A stretch of 64,000 bases of DNA. It comes from Pseudomonas sp. CFII64. Lineage in GTDB: Bacteria > Pseudomonadota > Gammaproteobacteria > Pseudomonadales > Pseudomonadaceae. Location: positions 124,001 to 188,000 of the forward strand of contig NZ_ATLO01000049.1 in the NCBI RefSeq assembly GCF_000416235.1, given 5' to 3'. Position 1 is the stretch's first letter; every line of letters begins with the position of its first letter. Made by a program: the position numbers and the translations under genes. The notes under the pieces are model-generated. The model was not told where the DNA came from. It made no database searches and saw nothing but the letters and a program-made list of their open reading frames with translations. Shown here piece after piece: positions 57,191 through 64,000 of the stretch.

Positions 57191-58077
57191 GCGACTATTC
57201 ACATCTGCACTCCGATTTCAGACCCGTATTGCTGTTGTCCGACAGAGAGCGCATCCGCTTTATGGGGGAGCCGCGCTGGATCGGATACCCAACTGCACAC
57301 AATGTCCTGGATACCCTTGAGTCTCTATTTGACGCGCCCAAACGTCCGCGGATGCCGAATTTGCTCATTGTCGGCGACTCCAATAATGGAAAAACTACGA
57401 TTGTGCGGCAGTTCATAAAGAACCATGGCGAAGGTTATGTTGATGAAAACTCTGAGCCTGTGAGGCCTGTTATTTTGGCGGAAGCTCCTCCCTCCGCCGA
57501 AGAGAAAGATCTCTATGTCTCGATTCTTGAGGCTTTTTGGATGCCTTATCGGCCAACTGACTCGAAGCTGGCATTGCGGTACCAGGTCATTCATACGCTG
57601 CGCGAGCTCAAAGTGCGCATGCTTATCATCGACGAGATCCACTCCATGCTGACTGGTTCGGCAGTTAAACAACGAGAGGTGATGAACGCGCTCAAGAAGC
57701 TCTGTAACGAGCTCGCGATTCCCATCATCGGCGTGGGTACTCCCGATGCAGTGCAAATACTCCACCTCGACCCGCAGCATGCCAGCCGATTTGATGTTGT
57801 GAAACTGGGAATCTGGAAGCTCAACGCTGATTTCCAGCGGCTTCTGAAGGCATTTGAGGCGGTGCTTCCACTCAAACAGCCTTCTGGATTGTTCAAGCCT
57901 GAGCTTGCCCAAATCATCCACTCAATAAGCGGAGGCAATATTGGTGATCTTCATGGGTTGCTGGTTGAGTGTGCAAAGGAGGCAATACTTTCTGGAAAGG
58001 AGTGTATAGACAGGCAAATGATCGAGAACAAATCATGGGTACGTCCTACTCGTGGCATCCGGGAGCGCGTGGTCTAA
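57187..58077 (+). CDS. tniB: TniB/TnsC AAA+ transposition regulator
   Basis: A 296-residue AAA+ ATPase linking target selection to the transposase. Walker A is GDSNNGKTT near residue 62, Walker B is MLIIDEIHSM near 145, sensor 1 is PIIGVGTPDA near 180. Length and the opening YSHLHSDFRPVLLLSDRERIRFMGEPRWIGYPTA match TniB. ATG overlaps the tniA stop, and the 3' end overlaps tniQ by 43 bases. Confidence 0.92.
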   Translation: MSDYSHLHSDFRPVLLLSDRERIRFMGEPRWIGYPTAHNVLDTLESLFDAPKRPRMPNLLIVGDSNNGKTTIVRQFIKNHGEGYVDENSEPVRPVILAEAPPSAEEKDLYVSILEAFWMPYRPTDSKLALRYQVIHTLRELKVRMLIIDEIHSMLTGSAVKQREVMNALKKLCNELAIPIIGVGTPDAVQILHLDPQHASRFDVVKLGIWKLNADFQRLLKAFEAVLPLKQPSGLFKPELAQIIHSISGGNIGDLHGLLVECAKEAILSGKECIDRQMIENKSWVRPTRGIRERVV

Positions 58078-59153
58078 GAAGTCGTTGGCCTATTACTCCA
58101 GCGTTACTCCCTGACGAATTGCTCTCATCTTGGTTGGTGAGAGCTGCCTTGGCGCATGGCTGCTCGCCGGAATCGCTCACATCGACCGCATGGCCTGGAT
58201 ATCGGGCGTTCTGTCGTGACATCGATCGAGGGATGGAAAACGGCCGACTTTCAGCGCTGGTTAAAGCAACTGGCATCACATATCGAGAGTTGTCATCAAG
58301 CACTCTCCAATCGGCGGTCCAGTCTTTGCTTGGTACTGAGAACCAATATCCGGTGGGTGTATTACCTTGGATCTTGGTATTAGGTTGTCGCAAGCAATTT
58401 CACGCCGGAGGCCTCCAATGCTGTCCTGACTGCATGGATCTGCCAGACCCTCATTATGTGATCCAGAACCGACTCGCGTGGCATACGGTTTGTCCAGCCC
58501 ACCATGTCCAACTGATTGATCATTGCGATCATTGTTACGCAGCCCTTCAGCCCGCTCTTTTGCACCCTGGCGCGTTGATGTCTAACTGTCACCAGTGTGG
58601 GAAAGGACTAAGCTCGTTCCACAGGCTTCCAGCTGCTCCCCAAGCTCTCGCGTTCCAAATGCTCGTAGATAGATCATGTGGCAAGCCCATGTGCTTCGGA
58701 AACATTGAGTTGTGCTTCCGGGATTGGATGTCGACAGCTCGTGCCATGATCACTTTTTTACAGACGGCAGCACGTCACCCCTCTGCGAATGTAGAACGCT
58801 TTTGCGAAGCGATCGGATTTGATCCCGCTTGGAGGCAGCGCACGTTGTCAGGGCTACCTTTCGAATACCTGAGGCCTGGCGAGCGCGCCCGGTTACTCGG
58901 AAACGTTGTAGTGATAATGCAGGCCGGTCCAGAGAAGTTTATGGAGATGGCGATCAATGCATCACTTCCGGAGTCAATACTGCCGCTGCCAGTGAGCAAT
59001 GCACCTCGATTATTGATTCATATGGCTTCGGTCCTTACGAAACACCCTCGTAAAACAACCTCTCAGACCTGTCATAAGCCGTCCCATGATCAGCGGCAGG
59101 TATTGCGGATGTGGATTCGTTTGCAGAGAAGGGTTCGCCGAAATGACATCTAA
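58035..59153 (+). CDS. tniQ: TniQ/TnsD-family target selector
   Basis: A 372-residue protein. ATG at 58035 gives MGTSYSWHPGARGLRSRWPITPALLPDELLSSWLVRAAL, with the TniQ opening PDELLSSWLVRAALAHG. A zinc-ribbon pair follows (CCPDCMDLPDP near residue 135, HTVCPAHHVQLIDHCDHC near 160, NCHQCG). The C-terminal half is unlike the N-terminal half and probably contacts the target. In comM-inserted elements TniQ-family proteins recognise the comM site. It overlaps tniB and the next gene, so all five are one operon. Confidence 0.88.
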   Translation: MGTSYSWHPGARGLRSRWPITPALLPDELLSSWLVRAALAHGCSPESLTSTAWPGYRAFCRDIDRGMENGRLSALVKATGITYRELSSSTLQSAVQSLLGTENQYPVGVLPWILVLGCRKQFHAGGLQCCPDCMDLPDPHYVIQNRLAWHTVCPAHHVQLIDHCDHCYAALQPALLHPGALMSNCHQCGKGLSSFHRLPAAPQALAFQMLVDRSCGKPMCFGNIELCFRDWMSTARAMITFLQTAARHPSANVERFCEAIGFDPAWRQRTLSGLPFEYLRPGERARLLGNVVVIMQAGPEKFMEMAINASLPESILPLPVSNAPRLLIHMASVLTKHPRKTTSQTCHKPSHDQRQVLRMWIRLQRRVRRNDI

Positions 59154-60591
59154 TGACATCCGACAAGAGTTGGGGTGTGAAGCCTGTGGAAAAAGGATGC
59201 GCGTGGCCCACAAGGTACACAGAGGCAAGCGGTACTGCTCAACGTGTTATCCGCGCTTGTTCAAAAAACAAATGTGCGGCGGCTGCGGAAGTTTGGCGCG
59301 ACTACCTGTTTTCGACATCGCTGCGCATTGTAGTAAGTGCGAGCGCGCTGGTCCTTGCGTACGATGCGAAAGAACAGAGTTCAAGATAGGTCTGCGTTCA
59401 GCATATGGACCGGTTTGCAAATCGTGCGTGCCCTATTTCCGTGAGGCACGGCCGTGTGAAGTCTGTGGCAGACTCTCCCAGCGATTGTCTTGCAGTGCCA
59501 AAACTGGGTTGCGTGCCTGCCCCAAATGCAGAGGCCCAGAAACGGGGACGTGTCCTGAATGTCAGCGGCATAGGGTCCTGGTCGGACATGATGGTAGTGA
59601 ACGTTGCCAAATGTGTACCACCGAGGGAGCACGCAGGTGTGAAAGCTGCGGTTTGAACATGCCGGCAGGTCGGGGCCGTGAATGTATCAATTGCTCTTGG
59701 GCCAAGGCCTTCAAAAGGCGCTTGGCGATTAACTTGATGGGTTTCAGCTCCACTCAATTTGAAGATCTATTCAGTCGATTTGCAAGTTGGGTGTTTGAGA
59801 CTCAAGGACCACATAAAGCAGCATTGAACATTAATCGCTACTATCGTTTTTTCCGAGAACTGGAAGTCACATGGAGAGCAGTGCCTACCTACACGGATCT
59901 GCTCGAGTACTTCAGGGCTTCGGGGCTTAGACGAGCCGAAAATCCTATGCGATGGCTTGCAGGGTCTGGGATGGTCACTGTTGACGCTGATGCAAGGGAG
60001 CAGGACTCCGAGCAACGACGTGTGAAAGACATACTCTCTGAGATTGCCAAACCCTGGCCTAAGAAAATGCTTCAGGGTTATTTCGCCACGCTGGCAATAC
60101 GAATTGAGTTAGGTGGCACAGATCTTCGGTCAGTGAGGCTAGCCATGCGTGCAGCAGCAAATCTGCTGAATTTTTGCAGCCTTGAAGAAGGAGCTTTACC
60201 CACGCAAAAAATGATTGCACAGTTTTGGCGTAGCTCCCCCGGTCAGGTTGCCTCAGTAACAGGTTTTATCAACTACCTGAACGTGCATCACAACTTGCAA
60301 CTTACCTCTCGCCCTGACGCCGGCTGGCTGCGGAAAGCTAAGAAGGATAAAGCCGAGCGTGAGCTAGTGGATCTTCTAAAAGAGAGACCGCGAGAGGAGC
60401 ATTTCGAAATCCGCTGGGTGGTTAAGGGACTTGCATATTTCCACAACGTTCGAAGGGCTAAACGAATAGCCCTGGCCTACCGGCCGCGGAGCTATGAGGG
60501 CGTAGCTGGTTTCGACGTTGACCATGAATCGGAAACGCTGTGGATACCCTCCGCCGATGGTTACAAGCGAGGCACCCGGGTATCCAGCTAA
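59143..60591 (+). CDS. CxxC-rich protein in fifth position of the transposition operon
   Basis: A 482-residue protein. ATG at 59143 overlaps the tniQ end by 11 bases; an upstream frame to 59086 exists. The first 190 residues hold about twelve CxxC pairs (CEACG, CSTC, CGGCG, CSKC, CVRC, CKSC, CEVCG, CPKC, CPEC, CQMC, CESCG, CINC), giving perhaps six zinc knuckles. Residues 200-420 are helical with a core-binding (SAM-like) look (FSRFASWVFETQGPHKAALNINRYYRFFRE), but no tyrosine-recombinase Arg-His-Arg-Tyr set is seen. It may correspond to the tniE place of Tn6022. A DNA-binding role in targeting is inferred. Confidence 0.7.
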   Translation: MTSNDIRQELGCEACGKRMRVAHKVHRGKRYCSTCYPRLFKKQMCGGCGSLARLPVFDIAAHCSKCERAGPCVRCERTEFKIGLRSAYGPVCKSCVPYFREARPCEVCGRLSQRLSCSAKTGLRACPKCRGPETGTCPECQRHRVLVGHDGSERCQMCTTEGARRCESCGLNMPAGRGRECINCSWAKAFKRRLAINLMGFSSTQFEDLFSRFASWVFETQGPHKAALNINRYYRFFRELEVTWRAVPTYTDLLEYFRASGLRRAENPMRWLAGSGMVTVDADAREQDSEQRRVKDILSEIAKPWPKKMLQGYFATLAIRIELGGTDLRSVRLAMRAAANLLNFCSLEEGALPTQKMIAQFWRSSPGQVASVTGFINYLNVHHNLQLTSRPDAGWLRKAKKDKAERELVDLLKERPREEHFEIRWVVKGLAYFHNVRRAKRIALAYRPRSYEGVAGFDVDHESETLWIPSADGYKRGTRVSS

Positions 60592-60592
60592 T

Positions 60593-62332
60593 TCACACCA
60601 GAATCACCTCCAACTCGTTGAAAACGTTAACCAGCCGTTTCCGGTACAACACGGTTTCGTCTGTCTGGGTGTGCTTGAAAATCTTGGCTTTCGCCGGGAA
60701 GGCCGAGCGCATGTTCTTGAACCTGCCCATAGCGTAACGCACTCTCGAGCACACCGTTTCTACAAGCGCTTCAAACTCTTCCGGTGTCGAATCTACTTCC
60801 ACCAGGACACCGGCGTAACGAGGCACGACTTTTTGTTCTTGAACCTCATCTCGCTGTATTTCAAAACACACATAATTTTTGCCATCGATTTTGATGCGCA
60901 ATACCAGCACGCCGCGTTGCTTTTTCAGATCGCCATTTAAATAAACCCAATTCCTGATCTGGTTTTCAGTTTCTGGGTCTTCAATAGGCGCCAGCAAAAT
61001 TATTCTGAGATCATCGCGTTTCTGAAACCTGTGCTGTGGCGTGTACCAATTCACGTCACTCACCCTTTTAGGGTTTTCTTTCTGGATGGATTTGAATGCA
61101 TTCCAGATGTCACGCAAAAATCCGCGGGACTCTAGCTCGGCTTCTGCTTCATGCTCCAGCTTACCCGTATTCTTTCCTGCGCCCCTGCCTTCGCCGCTCG
61201 AGTGACTTTCTGCGCTTGGAGGCTGAGGGCCAACTCGGCTGCGGTCAGCCTCAATGATGCGCTTTGTTTTCGTAACCGTTCGTTCTTCGCCAAGGGTCAC
61301 AAAAGGTGGAGCCTTGACTACAGTTATTCCCGCGTGACTGTCTGGTTCTGCATACGAAACTTCAGCCAAGAACTCTTCCTCAAGGGCGGTCTTTACTGGC
61401 CTAGGTAGGATAAGTCGGCCTGCGCCATCCACTCCGTTGCTGCTGTCGAAGCTCAACCCTTGCCATTCGATCCCGGCGCCTTTTGGCTGGCTTGCGCCCT
61501 TAAGGTCCAAGCACAGGAAGGTGTCGCCGTTGTTGATCCATCTCCCTCGGCACAGGATTTGAGCGAGGCCGCTAAACCACGGCGTTGCCTCCAGAAAAAA
61601 CCTCTCGTCAGGGGATCGCGATACGAACTGCGCATTGATATTTTTTACCCGCATGGCTGTGTAATCGTCATATAGGAGATGCGCCAGAAAGACAGCATCG
61701 TATTTCCGCATCCTCGAAGTTGGTCTGACCAGGTAACGCTGTTCGCTTCGTGTGGGGTCGTCGTAAAGCATGGCCATTACGTCCGACCACCTCAATGTTG
61801 CCAATGCACGACAGACATCCATATTCCTTGCATAAGCTCGTACGAAAAATTCGGTGCAAGGAACTAGAATGTTTTTGCCGTCAGGCTGATTGAAGTTGAT
61901 GAGTTTGGATTGGTCCCGATTGCCCCATTTCAGGGCGTATTCTTCTACAGGAAAAATATGGGACATGCCTTGGCTATGGAGATCTGCTCTGGAGGTAATA
62001 GACCAGCCGTTGGGGGAAAAGTCGACGTGGAATTTCTTGGTTAGCTGTTTGGTGTCGGAGACGCCCCGACCTTCCTGCCAGATGGTACCCAATCGGTAAT
62101 GAGGTAAGCTGCTGAGAGGTACGGTGACTGTGGTATGGGGGCCTGGGATGTCGTTGTAAAGCCTTCGGAAAGCCACTTTTACCAATGGTATCGACATCGC
62201 TCTGGGATTTTTTCGAAGCGGGCCGTACCACCAGACAATATGATCGCCCTTGAGGTGCCGCACTTCACTGTCCGGATGCCGTAAGTCTGAACGCTGGTAT
62301 GAAAACTCTGCACGTTTTACCGGCTCCACCAA
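60593..62332 (-). CDS. TnsE-like protein (tentative)
   Basis: A 579-residue protein, TTG start at 62332 with AAGGAG seven bases upstream. The middle part (NILVPCTEFFVRAYARNMDVCRALATL near residue 158) resembles the corresponding stretch of Tn7 TnsE, and the C-terminal block (RGVLVLRIKIDGKNYVCFEIQRDEVQEQKVVPRYAGV near 475) resembles the TnsE C-terminal domain in pattern and place. The intermediate region (about 350-420) is low-complexity. It is convergent with the CxxC-rich gene, one base apart. If right, it would guide insertion into moving replication forks or plasmids. The identity is from memory of TnsE and needs a profile search. Confidence 0.45.
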   Translation of the reverse strand: MVEPVKRAEFSYQRSDLRHPDSEVRHLKGDHIVWWYGPLRKNPRAMSIPLVKVAFRRLYNDIPGPHTTVTVPLSSLPHYRLGTIWQEGRGVSDTKQLTKKFHVDFSPNGWSITSRADLHSQGMSHIFPVEEYALKWGNRDQSKLINFNQPDGKNILVPCTEFFVRAYARNMDVCRALATLRWSDVMAMLYDDPTRSEQRYLVRPTSRMRKYDAVFLAHLLYDDYTAMRVKNINAQFVSRSPDERFFLEATPWFSGLAQILCRGRWINNGDTFLCLDLKGASQPKGAGIEWQGLSFDSSNGVDGAGRLILPRPVKTALEEEFLAEVSYAEPDSHAGITVVKAPPFVTLGEERTVTKTKRIIEADRSRVGPQPPSAESHSSGEGRGAGKNTGKLEHEAEAELESRGFLRDIWNAFKSIQKENPKRVSDVNWYTPQHRFQKRDDLRIILLAPIEDPETENQIRNWVYLNGDLKKQRGVLVLRIKIDGKNYVCFEIQRDEVQEQKVVPRYAGVLVEVDSTPEEFEALVETVCSRVRYAMGRFKNMRSAFPAKAKIFKHTQTDETVLYRKRLVNVFNELEVILV

Positions 62333-62454
62333 AATGCTACTCCTTTGACATCATGTACCCGGCAGTAAGTGTATCTAGCCAGTTTGCTCGATGCGATGAA
62401 AAAATTCCTGTTGCTTTACTGCTGATGGCGAGCAGAAAGGCGCGCACCCGGTCA

Positions 62455-63621
62455 TCATGCAAAAGTTGGTGCGGTCACCAAACCATGACCAAAGTCGCTC
62501 GAGTCGAAACTCGAATTGAAACAATCTTTTCGTGCGTATGCCGTCAGATGCGAGGCGACTGCTTGGGCAAGTTGTGGCGTGCGCTGTTTTTGCAGACGCT
62601 CCCACCAAAGAGCCGCGACACCGGCAACATGCGGGCAAGCCATGCTGGTACCACCGATGGAGTGAAGTGTGCCGCCAGGCCATGCTGATAGCACATCCAC
62701 GCCTGGGGCGGTGAGGTAAGGGAAACTGTTGGAAAAGTCGGCAATGTCATACAAAGGGCTGGGTGCCGTTGCGGCGGCAACCGAAATCACACCCTCTGCT
62801 GCAGCTGGCAGTGAAGACGCAATCTTGTAGTCACTATTGATAGAGCGACGGCTCTCATTCCCAGCCGCAGCAATGACCAAGGGTGCCGCATTGAAAGCGG
62901 ATTGGGCTTTAAACATCATCATCAACGCATCAAGAAGGCGGAGGTTACCCCGGAATATCTCAAGCGCCTGCGAAGTTGCTAAGTCGACAGGCCATCCCAG
63001 TTGGACTTTGTCGTCCACCTCTCCAGGAAAGTCGAAACCCAGCGACATTGAGATGATATTAGCTCGCTCCCTCAGAGCCCACTGCAAACCCTCAAAGAGA
63101 ATCTCGGAGTTTCCGGCGTGTCGACCGATCACTTTTCCAATCAGAGCCTGGCTTATACCTCGCGCGATCCCAATACGCCGACCATTAACGTCTTGTCCGA
63201 AAACAGTTCCTGCGCAGTGGGTGCCATGGCCATCAAAGTCACCATCCCCCTCACCGGTGAAGTCTTGCTCCTTGATATTCATGCCAGCGAAGGCGGGGTG
63301 CGTTCGGTCAATGCCTGTGTCAAGAATTGCCACCTTTACACCAGCCCCCGTGTAGGGCGACTGATCAGCGCGTACTGAAGCAATCCCCCAGGCGTCACCA
63401 GTGACCGCTGGCGCAGCTGAACTTTGTACCGGCCGTATCAGTTTTGTTGCCATCGGTTGGGTAATGGCGAGTACTTCAGGGTCTCGGCACAAATCGGCAG
63501 CGGCATTGCGCGTTAATCGCTCAGTTGCGAGGGAAGGTGCATCAAAACCTTGATTACCCGAGGCCCGCTTGATTGATTTTAGCGAGCTAGGGGGTTTTCT
63601 TAAGATGATGTAATGGTCCAT
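62455..63621 (-). CDS. S8 family serine peptidase (subtilase), cytoplasmic
   Basis: A 388-residue subtilisin-like protease with a complete catalytic set: Asp in VAILDTGIDRTHP near residue 100, His in DGHGTHCAGT near 133, oxyanion Asn in IAAAGNES near 240 and Ser in GGTSMACPHVAG near 324. ATG at 63621 with AAGGA eight bases upstream is used instead of the GTG seven codons earlier. No signal peptide precedes the catalytic domain, so it probably works inside the cell, which is uncommon for this family outside processing and defence settings. It follows the cut-off gene at 63693 on the same strand. Cargo of the Tn7-like element; the target is unknown. Confidence 0.88.
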   Translation of the reverse strand: MDHYIILRKPPSSLKSIKRASGNQGFDAPSLATERLTRNAAADLCRDPEVLAITQPMATKLIRPVQSSAAPAVTGDAWGIASVRADQSPYTGAGVKVAILDTGIDRTHPAFAGMNIKEQDFTGEGDGDFDGHGTHCAGTVFGQDVNGRRIGIARGISQALIGKVIGRHAGNSEILFEGLQWALRERANIISMSLGFDFPGEVDDKVQLGWPVDLATSQALEIFRGNLRLLDALMMMFKAQSAFNAAPLVIAAAGNESRRSINSDYKIASSLPAAAEGVISVAAATAPSPLYDIADFSNSFPYLTAPGVDVLSAWPGGTLHSIGGTSMACPHVAGVAALWWERLQKQRTPQLAQAVASHLTAYARKDCFNSSFDSSDFGHGLVTAPTFA

Positions 63622-63692
63622 CCGCTTATCCTTGCAGGGCACTCTCGACCTTCATAGCCATTGGCGGGCGCATAGCCCCGCCACGAAAAACC

Positions 63693-64000
63693 TCAGAGCC
63701 TCACTGGCAAAGCAACCTGAGGTTGGATCTCAACCAGTGCTGAGTAGGCCTTGAGGATCTCAGCAAAAAGATCAGGATGCCTAGGTGCCTCTATCGTGAC
63801 GATAAGGGCGTATCGGATCTTTTCTGCTTTAACAGCCGTACCACCTTGATCCCTAGCGTTGTAATGGATGTCAAAAGTCGCGTTATTCAAGCTGGAACCA
63901 AGCATCGTCTTGGCGTCATGGAGAACGGTCTCCCATTTACCCGCGTCCGCGCGCAGCTCTTCTTCAGTGGCAAACTTTTTCCGCTGAAAGAAGGATTTCG
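63693..64000 (-). CDS. Unknown protein, C-terminal 100 residues (cut by window edge)
   Basis: The frame is open from the window edge to a stop at 63693 (KSFFQRKKFATEEELRADAGKWETVL, ending QVALPVRL); the ATG at 63905 is internal. The visible end is alpha/beta with KAEKIRYALIVTIEAPRHPDLFAEIL. It is 71 bases upstream of the subtilase and probably in its operon. It could be the tail of a second peptidase-type or accessory protein; the family is not recognised. Confidence 0.5.
   Translation of the reverse strand, partial: KSFFQRKKFATEEELRADAGKWETVLHDAKTMLGSSLNNATFDIHYNARDQGGTAVKAEKIRYALIVTIEAPRHPDLFAEILKAYSALVEIQPQVALPVRL

Larger units (their letters stand above)
54473..64000. mobile_element. Tn7-like transposon of the Tn6022/AbaR type in comM (left part)
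   Basis: The left end TGTCGGCTTTCGCAATAGC begins with the Tn7-family TGT and is followed by three AATAGCTGC repeats. The transposition genes tnsA-tniA-tniB-tniQ overlap one another and run inward, followed by a CxxC-rich gene. Then come oppositely oriented genes: a TnsE-like protein, a subtilase and a cut-off gene. Use of comM as target and the gene order match the Tn6022 family. GC is between that of the chromosome and of the neighbouring mobilizable element. The right end lies outside. Confidence 0.85.

Noticed and set aside
59143..60591. Tyrosine recombinase
   Set aside because: The helical region resembles a core-binding domain, but no catalytic Arg-His-Arg-Tyr set is visible.
1..64000. 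tRNA or rRNA genes
   Set aside because: No tRNA-like cloverleaf or rRNA-like sequence was noticed on either strand, though a covariance-model scan was not possible.

Overview
The window is a piece of a Pseudomonas chromosome, probably from the fluorescens/syringae side of the genus. The evidence is gene content and order: polA, thrB, znuA-zur-znuCB and metNIQ; an aa3 cytochrome oxidase cluster; prlC, a gamma-carbonic anhydrase, xpt, rep and comM. REP-type palindromes with Pseudomonas-like GTAGGA...TCCTAC ends lie between genes, and coding GC is high. Species cannot be fixed from the sequence alone.

Layout. 1-12 kb: 5' part of polA, a DUF2782 protein, thrB, the zinc uptake locus with a Zur-box-like palindrome between znuA and zur, a lipoprotein, large catalase katE and the methionine importer metNIQ. 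12-14 kb: a more AT-rich pair, a TSUP permease and a 2-oxoglutarate/Fe(II) oxygenase. 14-23 kb: the cytochrome c oxidase structural and assembly genes (coxB, coxA, ctaG, coxC, a small twin-TM gene on the other strand, SURF1, a small membrane protein, ctaA, cyoE, SCO). 23-46 kb: a SulP/beta-carbonic anhydrase pair, an SOS-box radical SAM protein, prlC, gamma-CA, a HAD phosphatase, an acetyl-CoA hydrolase/transferase, a sulfide-oxidation operon (persulfide dioxygenase-like MBL, SQR-like, TSUP), xpt, rep helicase, a GGDEF-EAL protein, a MATE exporter with a divergent LysR regulator, and a chemoreceptor. A 113-bp tandem repeat array (4.3 copies) follows.

From 46.8 kb to the right edge the sequence is a double insertion into comM. 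The 3' end of comM (46819-47364) is followed by a low-GC, roughly 7.0-kb integrated mobilizable element: large serine recombinase, MobC-like protein, HUH relaxase, two small genes, a plasmid-type Rep with iteron-like repeats, and a PD-(D/E)xK-like protein. About 116 bp of comM (Walker B region) then reappears, and is cut again at 54472/54473 by the left end of a Tn7-like element related to the Tn6022/AbaR group: tnsA-tniA-tniB-tniQ, then a protein with many CxxC knuckles in the position of a fifth transposition gene. On the opposite strand follow a TnsE-like protein, an intracellular-looking subtilase and a gene cut by the window edge. The remaining 5' part of comM and the right transposon end should lie beyond base 64000.

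The unusual material is this composite comM locus: two unrelated integration mechanisms (serine recombinase and DDE transposase with TniQ) have hit one gene about 116 bp apart. The serine-recombinase element carries both mobilization and replication modules. The Tn7-like element appears to combine TniQ, a zinc-knuckle protein and a TnsE-like protein, plus protease cargo. All family assignments are from reading motifs and layout; no database search was run.
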